48,197 nucleotides of DNA. Origin: a virus. Every line of letters begins with the position of its first letter. Within the stretch, counting starts at the first letter, position 1. The notes under the pieces were generated by a model. It had not been told where the DNA came from, did not search any database, and saw nothing but the letters and a program-made list of their open reading frames with translations. This document shows, in pieces, positions 15,781 through 22,570 of this stretch. Made by a program: the position numbers and the translations under genes. Where the stretch lies: positions 1-48,197 of the IMG/VR virus record IMGVR_UViG_3300046455_000220; one strand, 5' to 3'.

Positions 15781-16017
15781 TTACGCCGCAAGTGTCTTAG
15801 GCTCGATGGAACGGTCTACCTGGTAAATCGCGTAATACCCGTAGCCCGTGTGCTCTTGATAAAAACCGAAACGGCTACCAAAGCCAGCATCGGTGAAATA
15901 TTTAGCCCAGTAGTGGACGCGGTTCCAAGCTGCGGCCTCACCCTGGACTGTTTCCACAAACTCACTGCGGTTAGCCTTTGCCCGCTTAGACGTGCGGACA
16001 ATGCAAGAGTCACCCAT
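15781..16017 (-). CDS. Small unknown protein in a reversed cassette
   Basis: 78 aa; the start is ATG at 16017 with AGGAAG 7-8 bp upstream (a longer frame from 16038 lacks such a site). Basic N-terminus (RTSKRAKANRSEF) and aromatic Gly/Tyr-rich centre (GFYQEHTGYGYYAIY). No family recognised. A TTGCAC-N17-TTCACT promoter containing the 21-bp operator reads toward it, so it belongs to the same regulon as the plus-strand cassettes. Confidence 0.65.
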   Translation of the reverse strand: MGDSCIVRTSKRAKANRSEFVETVQGEAAAWNRVHYWAKYFTDAGFGSRFGFYQEHTGYGYYAIYQVDRSIEPKTLAA

Positions 16018-16086
16018 AAAGTCACTTCCTAAGCGCATGGCTGGGTTTAGGGCCCCCTAATTGGCCCCGCCCCTTCCAACACCCCT

Positions 16087-16115
16087 AGTGAAGCACACAC
16101 CTTAGGGGTGTGCAA
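16087..16115 (-). promoter_or_regulatory. Operator-promoter on the minus strand
   Basis: Read on the minus strand: TTGCAC (16115-16110), 17 bp, TTCACT (16092-16087). The 21-bp palindrome occupies 16093-16113. This is the same design as the plus-strand promoters, turned round to serve the gene at 15781-16017. Confidence 0.75.
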
Positions 16116-16255
16116 GTACTGGCCTAAGCCTCACCTCGGGGAGTCTCAACTCCCCATGCGCGGAAGCGACTTGACGCGGCGTAGGTAAGTAAGTAAGTAT
16201 CTATCCAGCGCAGCACATAGCTACATACATACTTACTCACTAGGGGAGTGATCAC
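16116..16255. promoter_or_regulatory. TAAG-repeat leader upstream of DUF3987 gene
   Basis: Contains a hairpin GGGGAGT-CTCA-ACTCCCC, TTGACG (16171-16176) with a possible TAAGTA/AAGTAT -10, then GTAGGTAAGTAAGTAAGTATCTA and, inverted some 40 bp later, the complement of TAGTGAGTAAGTATGTATGTA. The two halves could pair in a long imperfect stem-loop in the mRNA leader. Confidence 0.45.
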
Positions 16256-17557
16256 GTGGCAGTCGTCACGGAGCGGCCGCAGCCGAAGGACACCGTTTAC
16301 AGCGGCCTCTTGGGGCGCACCGTTCGCACGCTGGCCCCGGGGACCGAGGGGGACCCCGTAGGGATCCTAGGGAGCCTCCTAGTCGGTTTCTCGGCCCTGG
16401 TCGGCCCGCAAGCGCGAGTCAAGATTTCTGCCCTGGATAACCACCCTGCCCTAGTTTGGGCCCTTTTGTTGGGGCGTACCTCGGATGGCCGGAAAGGCTC
16501 GGCCACTAGTGCCGCTAAAGCGCTACTGCGGTTGGCGGATGACGACTTTTTCAAGACGAACACCGTTAGCGGTATTTCGTCGGGTGAGGGACTCATTAAG
16601 GAAGTGGAGGATCCTACTCCGGAAGATTTGGACCTAGTGGAAAGCATTACAGCCCTAACCGGTACCCCGGTTAGCGTTGACCCTGATCTGATTGGAAACC
16701 AACGGCGGTTTGTGATCGAATCGGAGTACGCTAACCTCATGACTCGTTCCGCGAGGAGCGGCTCCCTTTCCGGTGTCCTCCGTCAAGCGTGGGACGGAGA
16801 CGACCTTAAGACACGAACCAAAAAAGGCAGCATGACCGCTACCCGCCCTCACATCGCCGTTTTGGGACACATTAGTCCCGGAGAGTTCCGGGACATGATG
16901 CGCGCTAAGGAACTTGCCGGAGGTAGCTATAACCGCTATCTCATCCTCCACGTTCATCAGGTCCAGAGTTTGCCCGACGGGGGCGATGTGGACATGAAAG
17001 AACTAAAGGCTTGCGCTAAAGAACTAGCCTTCAATGCGGCATGGTTCAATCAGGGAGACGATTTCCTGATTACCCGCACTAAGGATGCGGGAGAGTATTG
17101 GGCCGATTACATGTATGAGGCTATTGCAAGGGAGAATCCGGAGGATGAGACGCTAGCCCAGTTTACGGCCCGTAGGGCCCCGTACACGCTTAGGCTTGCG
17201 GCCCTGTACGCGATTGCGGACGGCCGGAAACAGATTGGGGTAAGGGACCTTAAGGCGGCAGACGCACTCTTCCGATACAGCATGGAAAGCGCGGAGTACA
17301 CGCTAAAGTCTGCCTATAGCCGTTCGGAGGCTCCTCCAGCCACTAACCCTCTCGCAAGGGCCCTGTATCAGGCCGGGGATGACGGTCTAAGCATTAGCGA
17401 AATTAGGGATATCGTCGGTAAGGGTAAGCCTAGGCCGGAAATTGATGCGATGATGGACGGCTTGCCCGTCGATTCCAAGCTAAGGCGTAACGACATGGGG
17501 CGGCCGTCGACCGTGTTCTACTGGGTTGGGGAAGAGGGCGCGGACGGGTACGTTTAG
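16256..17557 (+). CDS. DUF3987-like ATPase with C-terminal winged helix
   Basis: 433 aa from GTG 16256 with GGGGAG 8 bp upstream. LVGFSALVGPQARVKI, LLLGRTSDGRKGSATSAAK (a variant P-loop) and the SGEGLIKEVED segment follow the DUF3987/YfjI pattern seen in phage and plasmid primase-helicase proteins. The C-terminus (LARALYQAGDDGLSISEIRD ... GRPSTVFYWV) looks like a winged helix. Probably a replication ATPase; it is outside the main early operon and has its own leader. Confidence 0.7.
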   Translation: MAVVTERPQPKDTVYSGLLGRTVRTLAPGTEGDPVGILGSLLVGFSALVGPQARVKISALDNHPALVWALLLGRTSDGRKGSATSAAKALLRLADDDFFKTNTVSGISSGEGLIKEVEDPTPEDLDLVESITALTGTPVSVDPDLIGNQRRFVIESEYANLMTRSARSGSLSGVLRQAWDGDDLKTRTKKGSMTATRPHIAVLGHISPGEFRDMMRAKELAGGSYNRYLILHVHQVQSLPDGGDVDMKELKACAKELAFNAAWFNQGDDFLITRTKDAGEYWADYMYEAIARENPEDETLAQFTARRAPYTLRLAALYAIADGRKQIGVRDLKAADALFRYSMESAEYTLKSAYSRSEAPPATNPLARALYQAGDDGLSISEIRDIVGKGKPRPEIDAMMDGLPVDSKLRRNDMGRPSTVFYWVGEEGADGYV

Positions 17558-17565
17558 CGGTTGGT

Positions 17566-17580
17566 TATTACGGCGTAATA
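17566..17580. repeat. 15-bp palindrome TATTACGGCGTAATA (copy 1)
   Basis: Seven-base arms TATTACG/CGTAATA around one base. The exact reverse complement occurs at 19982-19996. Both sit in gaps ahead of operator-promoters. Confidence 0.6.
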
Positions 17581-17601
17581 GGGCCTCCGAAAGGGGGCCC
17601 T
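17580..17601 (+). terminator. Hairpin terminator after DUF3987 gene
   Basis: AGGGCCTCC-GAAA-GGGGGCCCT stem-loop (one G-T pair) followed by T-poor sequence; same GAAA-loop design as the other cassette terminators. Confidence 0.6.
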
Positions 17602-17670
17602 TAGCCCATGTCGGGATTTATGGCCTTAAGCTAACCCTAAACGGACATTAGGGTAAACCCCTTAAGGGTG

Positions 17671-17699
17671 TTGCACACCCCTAGGGTGTGTGCTTTAAT
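17671..17699 (+). promoter_or_regulatory. Operator-promoter for gene 17756
   Basis: TTGCAC (17671-17676), 17 bp, TTTAAT (17694-17699). The 21-bp palindrome spans 17673-17693, covering the -35 and the full spacer. Initial transcribed sequence AGTCCTAACG matches the sister promoters. Confidence 0.85.
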
Positions 17700-17755
17700 A
17701 GTCCTAACGGCGGGGCCGACAGGGCGGTCCCCCACCAACCCTTAAGGGGCCCCCA

Positions 17756-18058
17756 ATGTTCGTTCTCGCCTACATTGAGATCACTGCCACCGCTAACACG
17801 CTGGGCATGTCCGGTGAGGGCGCGTTCACCGTTTACGGTGAGGGCTCTTTTAACCTCCGTTTCTCGGACGTTTACGAGGGCATGGACACTGCCTGGGACA
17901 TGCACGTTTCGGACTGCTTTAAGTACGACTCCATTACCGTTGAGCACGTCGTTTACTACTACGACAACGAGGACCAGAGCCGCGACGTGCCGTTTTACGC
18001 GGCCCCGTCGACGCGTGAGCGTCTCGACGGATGGCGAGAGATGGCTTACGCCTGCTAA
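17756..18058 (+). CDS. Acidic unknown protein (cassette 1)
   Basis: 100 aa from ATG 17756, behind an AAGGGG site. Residues include ITATANTLGMSGEGAF, an acidic centre (YYYDNEDQSRDVPFY) and STRERLDGWREMAYAC. No family recognised. Own operator-promoter at 17671 and a hairpin (18075-18096) downstream, so it is a self-contained cassette. Confidence 0.7.
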   Translation: MFVLAYIEITATANTLGMSGEGAFTVYGEGSFNLRFSDVYEGMDTAWDMHVSDCFKYDSITVEHVVYYYDNEDQSRDVPFYAAPSTRERLDGWREMAYAC

Positions 18059-18074
18059 GGCGCATCCCCCCTTT

Positions 18075-18096
18075 AGGGCCTCTCCGGGGGCCCTTT
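18075..18096 (+). terminator. Hairpin terminator after gene 17756
   Basis: AGGGCC/GGCCCT-type stem in AGGGCCTCTCCGGGGGCCCT followed by TTT. Confidence 0.6.
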
Positions 18097-18116
18097 GGCG
18101 TTTCCGGGATTAGGTA

Positions 18117-18145
18117 TTGCACACCCCCTTAGGGTGTGCTTTAAT
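18117..18145 (+). promoter_or_regulatory. Operator-promoter for gene 18179
   Basis: TTGCAC (18117-18122), 17 bp, TTTAAT (18140-18145); 21-bp palindrome 18119-18139. Confidence 0.85.
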
Positions 18146-18178
18146 GGCCTTAGCGACGAAAGCGGAGGGGTTAGGGCA

Positions 18179-18298
18179 GTGCGAGAAACGGTTAAGGGTA
18201 TACTGGTACGGGCAAGCGTTACCGCCATTGTGACGTTTGCTATCTACGGGCTCATGGTTTTCTACCGTTACCGGTTCCCCATTTACCTCTACTCTTAG
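18179..18298 (+). CDS. 39-aa membrane peptide (cassette 2)
   Basis: GTG 18179 with GGAGGGG 8 bp upstream. A short charged N-terminus, one transmembrane helix (ASVTAIVTFAIYGLMVFY) and the end RYRFPIYLYS. Too short for most gene finders, but it has its own operator-promoter and ribosome site. A role in membrane interference or superinfection exclusion is possible but unproven. Confidence 0.6.
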   Translation: MRETVKGILVRASVTAIVTFAIYGLMVFYRYRFPIYLYS

Positions 18299-18300
18299 GG

Positions 18301-18329
18301 TTGCACACCCCTAGCGGGTGTGCTTTAAT
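18301..18329 (+). promoter_or_regulatory. Operator-promoter for gene 18381
   Basis: TTGCAC (18301-18306), 17 bp, TTTAAT (18324-18329); palindrome 18303-18323. Begins two bases after the previous gene's stop. Confidence 0.85.
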
Positions 18330-18380
18330 TAACCCATCGGGCGGGATTAGGGCCCCGTCTCCAGCGGAAAGGGATTAGCC

Positions 18381-18575
18381 ATGATGGACACGGTTCTCTG
18401 GCATGACGCAGGCACCCCGGTTGCGCGGTGCGTGCACTGCCTTGAGAAAGCCCCTGGAGGCCACTACACGTGCACCGTAGAGGTTCCCTGCCAGGACTGT
18501 TACGACGCGGCCCTCTACTGGGCCGAGGAGGCCGGTAACTACCTCGTGAACGATTACGGCCCCCAGGGCGACTAG
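18381..18575 (+). CDS. Small zinc-ribbon-like protein (cassette 3)
   Basis: 64 aa from ATG 18381 with GGAAAGGGA upstream. CVHC and CQDC, 21 residues apart, form a four-Cys metal site; the C-terminal half is acidic (YWAEEAGNYLVNDYG). No family recognised. Confidence 0.65.
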   Translation: MMDTVLWHDAGTPVARCVHCLEKAPGGHYTCTVEVPCQDCYDAALYWAEEAGNYLVNDYGPQGD

Positions 18576-18588
18576 GAGCGTGGACCAC

Positions 18589-18610
18589 GAGGGCCCCTAC
18601 GGGGGCCCTC
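18589..18610 (+). terminator. Hairpin after gene 18381
   Basis: GAGGGCCCC-TAC-GGGGGCCCTC stem-loop, 9-10 bp, without a clear T-run. Confidence 0.5.
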
Positions 18611-18695
18611 TGGCATGTCTGGGCACGAGGAGGCCGAGCCTGTACCGTGAGGGGCGCAGGGAGGCCCTGGAGGGCCGTAGGGAGGCAGGGGACGC

Positions 18696-18899
18696 ATGGA
18701 CGGGTACAACCCATTTCAGTACGCGGCGCCGGGGGACACGTTTAGGACCACCGTTAACGGCATTGACTTTCAGTCGCTAAAGCTGGATGACGGGTCGTAC
18801 GCCGTTAGCGGCGGCGACTGGACGGCCGTAGGGTGTCCTAACGAATTGGCCGTAATGGAAGCGATTATGACCCATTTGGAAGAACTCCAAAACTCTTGA
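18696..18899 (+). CDS. Unknown small protein (cassette 4)
   Basis: 67 aa from ATG 18696, AGGGGA site upstream. FRTTVNGIDFQSLKLDDGSY and GDWTAVGCPNELAVMEAIMT suggest a small alpha/beta protein. No recognisable family. Unlike its neighbours it has no operator-promoter directly in front, so it probably depends on read-through from 18301. Confidence 0.6.
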   Translation: MDGYNPFQYAAPGDTFRTTVNGIDFQSLKLDDGSYAVSGGDWTAVGCPNELAVMEAIMTHLEELQNS

Positions 18900-18909
18900 G
18901 GTTAGGGCT

Positions 18910-18938
18910 ATGCACACACCCCAAGGGTGTGCTTTAAT
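18910..18938 (+). promoter_or_regulatory. Operator-promoter for gene 18988
   Basis: ATGCAC as -35 (18910-18915), 17 bp, TTTAAT (18933-18938); palindrome 18912-18932. Confidence 0.8.
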
Positions 18939-18987
18939 AGTCCTAACGCCGAGCACGGCGGGTAACAACTCAAGAGGGATCCGGCAA

Positions 18988-19152
18988 ATGCCTACTTTCA
19001 GTGCCCGGAGTGGTCAGAAAATCGAAATGATTTTCATGGGTGATGAGTATGAGGTAATCGTCAGGGATGCGGATGGGGAGGTCATCTCCACTACCCGGAT
19101 CAACCGCCTTAAGGCGGCGGAGATCATGATTCAGGTCACCGACCAAGACTAA
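18988..19152 (+). CDS. Small unknown protein (cassette 5)
   Basis: 54 aa from ATG 18988 with AGAGGGA about 8 bp upstream. Beta-rich look (MIFMGDEYEVIVRDADGEVI) followed by a helix (LKAAEIMIQVT). No family recognised. Flanked by its own operator-promoter and a perfect terminator. Confidence 0.6.
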   Translation: MPTFSARSGQKIEMIFMGDEYEVIVRDADGEVISTTRINRLKAAEIMIQVTDQD

Positions 19153-19167
19153 GCCGGAAAGGGAACG

Positions 19168-19191
19168 GGGGCCCCGAAAGGGGCCCCTTTT
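19168..19191 (+). terminator. Perfect terminator after gene 18988
   Basis: GGGGCCCC-GAAA-GGGGCCCC, 8 perfect pairs, followed by TTTT. Confidence 0.8.
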
Positions 19192-19194
19192 CCT

Positions 19195-19368
19195 TTGGCC
19201 TCCAGGAATGGACAAAAGCCACAAATCGGACTTGCCCCTAATGTCCCTAATGTCCGATTAGGGGGTTTTATCATCATATAGTGGACGACGGGGTATTTAT
19301 CATCTCATGGCGCCCATTGGGCGAAATATTAGACATGCCTAATCACTTAAAGTTACCGGGATTAGGGG
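19195..19368. repeat. AT-rich repeat patch A (possible origin part)
   Basis: Intergenic stretch with no gene. It holds CTAATGTCC twice in direct tandem (19239-19256), flanked by CGGAC and ATTAGGGG so that it can also fold, and TTTATCAT twice (19267 and 19298 areas) in an unusually AT-rich context for this phage. The same word types recur in patch B (19749-19975). Confidence 0.45.
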
Positions 19369-19397
19369 TTGCACACACCCATAGGGTGTGCCATAAT
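19369..19397 (+). promoter_or_regulatory. Operator-promoter for gene 19440
   Basis: TTGCAC (19369-19374), 17 bp, CATAAT (19392-19397); palindrome 19371-19391. Confidence 0.85.
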
Positions 19398-19439
19398 TAA
19401 GACATCGAAAGGGGGAAGGGCCCCCGAGGAAAGGGAAGC

Positions 19440-19715
19440 ATGAACGCGAAGCTTAAGACCCGCAAGGAAGCTAACGGAACTTACTCTTGGGCCCTGATCG
19501 CGAAGGACACGGCGGTTACGTGGAACGCCACGGAGGCTAAGACCCCCTGGGGGGCCCGCGTACAGGGCGCCCCGTACCTGAAGATGGAACTGGACGCAAT
19601 CGCCTGGATGGCCACCCAGGAGGCCAAGCCTCGCAGCGGGTACACGGGGGACTTTGAGCCGGTGAGCCCGGCAGTGATGGAAGGCAGGCGGAAGCTGGAA
19701 GCGCGAGGCTTCTAG
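19440..19715 (+). CDS. Unknown protein (cassette 6)
   Basis: 91 aa from ATG 19440, GGAAAGGGAAG upstream. Basic N-terminus (MNAKLKTRKEANGTYSWALI), central WNATEAKTPWGARVQGAPY. No family recognised. It lies between the two AT-rich repeat patches, so a DNA-related role is conceivable but not shown. Confidence 0.65.
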   Translation: MNAKLKTRKEANGTYSWALIAKDTAVTWNATEAKTPWGARVQGAPYLKMELDAIAWMATQEAKPRSGYTGDFEPVSPAVMEGRRKLEARGF

Positions 19716-19720
19716 GAAAG

Positions 19721-19748
19721 GGCCCCCCGGAAGGGGGGTCTTTCTTTT
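19721..19748 (+). terminator. Terminator after gene 19440
   Basis: GGCCCCCC-GGAA-GGGGGGTC stem followed by TTTCTTTT. Confidence 0.75.
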
Positions 19749-19975
19749 GCCCTTAATCGGACATGTCGCTAATGTCTGACATACCCGAAATGTCGGAAAT
19801 GTCCCTTAAGTCGGAAATGTCCACTATGGCATATCTTATGATGATAAATCATGACATAAAGGACCAATCGGTCATGTCGCCCTGCGCGACTAATATCATG
19901 ATAAAACCCCCTATGTCCGAAATGTCCCTTTTGCCCCTTTTGTCCATACCTCTAACCACCTACCCCTAAGGGGTG
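19749..19975. repeat. Iteron-like repeat patch B (possible origin or regulatory array)
   Basis: About 220 bp without a credible gene. Words of the form AATGTCC/AATGTCG occur about eight times (for example GAAATGTCGGAAATGTCCC near 19787), plus ATGATAAATCATGACATAAA and ATCATGATAAAA, an AT-rich segment in an otherwise GC-rich genome. The open frame through it only repeats the peptide MSEMS and is not a gene. Such arrays are typical of replication origins or clustered regulator sites. Confidence 0.5.
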
Positions 19976-19981
19976 CGGGAT

Positions 19982-19996
19982 TATTACGCCGTAATA
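19982..19996. repeat. 15-bp palindrome TATTACGCCGTAATA (copy 2)
   Basis: Exact reverse complement of the element at 17566-17580, 21 bp ahead of the next operator-promoter. Confidence 0.6.
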
Positions 19997-20016
19997 GCTA
20001 AGGGCCCTAAGGTGGC

Positions 20017-20045
20017 TTGCACACCCCTAACGGGTGTGCTTTAAT
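20017..20045 (+). promoter_or_regulatory. Operator-promoter for gene 20086
   Basis: TTGCAC (20017-20022), 17 bp, TTTAAT (20040-20045); palindrome 20019-20039. Confidence 0.85.
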
Positions 20046-20085
20046 GGAGACATCGCAAGGGCAACGGGTTAGCGGAGGCAAGGCA

Positions 20086-20448
20086 ATGGAAACCGTCCGG
20101 GTTTTTTGGAAGTGCACCACTAAGGGTTGCAAGTCTCACGCGGTTACCGACCTTGAGGCCCACCGTGGTAAGCCGTTCCTTACCGGCGAATACGCGCCCC
20201 TTTGGGGTAAGTCTCACGACATTCACGTCTGGGTGTTTGGTGGCACCCCGGAGGTACAGGAGGCAATGCGCCTCCTGTACGCCGCTAACGGGGCCTCCTG
20301 CGAGGCGCACGGCCCTATGGCCGGTAAGCACCTTAAGGGCTCGTACAACCCGGAAAAGGTTTGTGACGGCCGCTGCACGAACGCTAAGAGCGCCGCTTGC
20401 GACTGCCAGTGCGGCGGGAAGAATCACGGTAACCGTTGGGCCTCCTAA
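20086..20448 (+). CDS. Cys-rich protein with actinophage zinc motif (cassette 7)
   Basis: 120 aa from ATG 20086 (GGAGG upstream; an upstream in-frame start would lie inside the promoter). The N-terminus has CTTKGCKSH, and the C-terminus CDGRCTNAKSAACDCQCGG followed by KNHG, a Cys/His cluster often seen in Streptomyces phage and plasmid proteins. Probably binds zinc. Function unknown. Confidence 0.7.
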   Translation: METVRVFWKCTTKGCKSHAVTDLEAHRGKPFLTGEYAPLWGKSHDIHVWVFGGTPEVQEAMRLLYAANGASCEAHGPMAGKHLKGSYNPEKVCDGRCTNAKSAACDCQCGGKNHGNRWAS

Positions 20449-20453
20449 GGACC

Positions 20454-20476
20454 AGGGCCCCCGAAAGGGGGCCCTT
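20454..20476 (+). terminator. Terminator after gene 20086
   Basis: AGGGCCCCC-GAAA-GGGGGCCCT, 9 perfect pairs; followed by the next promoter within 6 bp. Confidence 0.7.
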
Positions 20477-20481
20477 AGGGG

Positions 20482-20510
20482 TTGCACACCCCTAACGGGT
20501 GTGCTTTACT
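20482..20510 (+). promoter_or_regulatory. Operator-promoter for gene 20541
   Basis: TTGCAC (20482-20487), 17 bp, TTTACT (20505-20510); palindrome 20484-20504. Confidence 0.85.
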
Positions 20511-20540
20511 TAGGTCAACGACAAAGGGGAGGGGCTAACC

Positions 20541-21701
20541 GTGGCAACGGTGCTCAAGTGGAAGCGGATTGAAGCGGGCCAGTATCACGCTTACGGGGAA
20601 ACTCACTCTTACTACGTTGAAGAGCACGAGGGACAATGGCGGATAAGGGTCTTTAAGGACCTTATGCCTATCGCCCTTAACTACTATGGCGACAATAAGC
20701 GGGAAAACGTCATGCTGGCTAACGCGTTCGAAAGCCTGGGGGACGGTTACCGCCCGGAGGACCACGGGCACCGTGAGCGCATTACGGAAGCGGTAGCGAT
20801 AACCCACAAAGCCATTATGGCGGGTATAGACATAGAGGCCGCTAACCCTGTAACCTCTAACCACACCCCGGCGGAAGGAAACGAAATGGACGACAACGAC
20901 ATTGAGCGTATTACCGGCGAGAGTGCCGAGACTCGCGCGGTAATGCGGGCCCTGGGAACCGAAACCGACATGCACATTCAGGCGGGGGAACGGCTCCCCA
21001 TGGGATCCGTGGAAGAGTACGCGACAGCCGCGCGACTGTGGTTGGGTGACCACACGGAATTGACCGGTAAGGAAATCGACAACGCGGATTACGGCGTTGC
21101 TCTGGAATGGTTCCGGGAAACGGTCGGGTGGGTTGACCCGAACGGCACTAACCCGCTAAAGTCTGAATCACAAGCCAGCGGAAAGGGATACAACGTGTCT
21201 GAGTCTAAGCTTTTCAGTGCGGCTAACCGGCAAGCCGTGCACCACAAGGATGACGCGGAAAAGTGCAACACCGTTAAGCGCGCTGCGGCGCGAGACTTCA
21301 ACGGCTTTCCCGTACTGAACTGGGCAGAGGCAGCGGAAATCAAGGCTTGCGCTAACTGTGTCACCGAGGTTGAAGCGGAGTTGATCCTCATGGCGGAGGC
21401 CCTGGAGGCCCCTACGGACACGACCCCCGACCCGGAGACCGAGGAGGTCCCGGAGGACGCTCCGGAGGCCCCGGAGGAGGCCCCGGAGGAGGCCCCGGAG
21501 GACGAGGAAGAGGACGACCCTTCCCCGGAAGAGCGCGCTAAGGCTGAATTCAGCCTGAACGGTGACCCCTGGGTGGCGTTCGAGAACTGGACCAAAATCG
21601 CGGTGGCTAACCGCCCTAAGGGCGACGCGGAGGAGTCCAACGCTTACCGCTACTGGATGGACAAGTCCACGCGAATCGGTGAGATTCTCGGAGTCGAGTA
21701 A
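20541..21701 (+). CDS. Large acidic unknown protein (cassette 8)
   Basis: 386 aa from GTG 20541 with GGGGAGGGG upstream. The N-terminal 90 residues look globular (WKRIEAGQYHAYGETHSYYV), a central part has LFSAANRQAVHHKDDAEKCN, and residues about 290-335 are an almost pure Pro/Glu/Asp linker (repeats of APEEAPEEAPED). The C-terminus is a short globular end (DPWVAFENWTKIAV). No family recognised. The largest product of the cassette island; acidic repeats can mimic DNA or bind basic partners, but that is only a thought. Confidence 0.7.
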   Translation: MATVLKWKRIEAGQYHAYGETHSYYVEEHEGQWRIRVFKDLMPIALNYYGDNKRENVMLANAFESLGDGYRPEDHGHRERITEAVAITHKAIMAGIDIEAANPVTSNHTPAEGNEMDDNDIERITGESAETRAVMRALGTETDMHIQAGERLPMGSVEEYATAARLWLGDHTELTGKEIDNADYGVALEWFRETVGWVDPNGTNPLKSESQASGKGYNVSESKLFSAANRQAVHHKDDAEKCNTVKRAAARDFNGFPVLNWAEAAEIKACANCVTEVEAELILMAEALEAPTDTTPDPETEEVPEDAPEAPEEAPEEAPEDEEEDDPSPEERAKAEFSLNGDPWVAFENWTKIAVANRPKGDAEESNAYRYWMDKSTRIGEILGVE

Positions 21702-21717
21702 AACCCCTAAAGGGGGG

Positions 21718-21747
21718 TTGCGCTAACCCTAAGGGTTAGGGCATAAT
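21718..21747 (+). promoter_or_regulatory. Variant operator-promoter for lsr2
   Basis: TTGCGC (21718-21723), 18 bp, CATAAT (21742-21747). Instead of the 21-bp class the spacer holds a different perfect palindrome CTAACCCT-A-AGGGTTAG (21723-21739). A hairpin CGGGGGCC-GAAA-GGCCCCCG (21764-21783) lies in the leader before the gene. Confidence 0.7.
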
Positions 21748-21763
21748 CCTAAGCAGAAGGGAA

Positions 21764-21783
21764 CGGGGGCCGAAAGGCCCCCG
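21764..21783 (+). terminator. Hairpin in the lsr2 leader
   Basis: Eight perfect pairs with a GAAA loop, located downstream of the promoter and 42 bp before the ATG, without a T-run. It may be an attenuator or a stabilising leader hairpin rather than a terminator. Confidence 0.45.
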
Positions 21784-21825
21784 CTCCTGACACCCGGCGG
21801 AAATCAAGGAAAAGGAAACCCGGTC

Positions 21826-22251
21826 ATGGCGCGCAAGATTATTGAGCTGGTAGAGGTTATCGACGACGTTACCGGCGACGTTATCCCCGAAGAAGACTCG
21901 GACATTGTTCGATTCTCCCTTGACGGTGTGGCGTTTAAGCTGGAAACGTCTAAGGATCAGGCGAACGGTTTCCGGGAAATGTTCGCTAAGTACATTGCTT
22001 GCGCGGCCGTCGACGAACCCCAGGTTGCCACTCCGGCCCGTGCCCGGAACACCGCGCCTATCCGTACGCAGACGGCCGCGCCGAGGGGCCCCCGACGGAA
22101 CACCGGCCACAACCTGAACATGGTTCGCCAGTGGGCTATCGGAGAGGGCTACGAGGTGGGAGACCGGGGCCGGATCCCCATGGACATTAAGCAGTCTTAC
22201 GCGGAAGCGCACAACGTTTCCGTTGATGACCTCATGCCCGTAAAGGGCTAA
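21826..22251 (+). CDS. lsr2: Phage-encoded Lsr2-like nucleoid protein
   Basis: 141 aa from ATG 21826 with AAGGAAAAGGAAA upstream. The N-terminal oligomerisation part (ELVEVIDDVTGDVI ... VRFSLDGVAFKLE) and the C-terminal DNA-binding part (VRQWAIGEGYEVGDRGRIPM) match Lsr2, the actinobacterial H-NS counterpart that binds AT-rich DNA and silences foreign genes. The RGR of the minor-groove-binding loop is present. It has a longer linker than host Lsr2. It could silence host or rival phage genes, or counter host Lsr2. Confidence 0.85.
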   Translation: MARKIIELVEVIDDVTGDVIPEEDSDIVRFSLDGVAFKLETSKDQANGFREMFAKYIACAAVDEPQVATPARARNTAPIRTQTAAPRGPRRNTGHNLNMVRQWAIGEGYEVGDRGRIPMDIKQSYAEAHNVSVDDLMPVKG

Positions 22252-22274
22252 AGCTAGGCCGGAAACGAGAAAAG

Positions 22275-22299
22275 GGCCCCCGCCATAATGGCGGGGGCC
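22275..22299. terminator. Terminator after lsr2
   Basis: GGCCCCCGCC-ATAAT-GGCGGGGGCC, 10 perfect pairs; serves the convergent ends of lsr2 and the minus-strand holin-like gene. Confidence 0.7.
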
Positions 22300-22331
22300 T
22301 TAGTCGTTTAGGGGGTTAGATACATACTTAC

Positions 22332-22550
22332 TTACTCACCCGATGGGACATCAGTGTAAAGGGCCTCCAGGACCTTAGTGTCGTGCTCGGTAACCGGCAC
22401 GGTTGCAGAGTCCACGTTGACGCCTAGGACGCCTGCCACGGCCCCTAGGACAAGACCCGTGGGGAGGTTGTGGAAGTAGAACGCGACTAGGGGGAGTAGG
22501 GCCGCTACAGCGGCGTACAGGCGTGCGCGGTTACGGTCGAGAAAGGTCAT
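22332..22550 (-). CDS. Putative holin (small membrane protein)
   Basis: 72 aa from ATG 22550, AGGAGC about 10 bp upstream. A basic start (MTFLDRNRARLYAAVAALLP), two hydrophobic segments (about 9-25 and 29-45) and an acidic hydrophilic tail fit small actinophage holins. It lies in the late-gene direction past the endolysin, but two plus-strand cassettes separate the two genes. The holin role is inference. Confidence 0.5.
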   Translation of the reverse strand: MTFLDRNRARLYAAVAALLPLVAFYFHNLPTGLVLGAVAGVLGVNVDSATVPVTEHDTKVLEALYTDVPSGE

Positions 22551-22570
22551 TAGCGTTTTGCTCCTAACGG

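Noticed and set aside
15754-16032. 92-aa plus-strand frame
   Set aside because: Opposite to the minus gene at 15781-16017, which has a ribosome site and an operator-promoter; the plus frame has neither.
19763-19969. Plus-strand 68-aa frame rich in MSEMS repeats
   Set aside because: It is the translation of the AATGTC repeat array and lies before, not after, the operator-promoter; no ribosome site.
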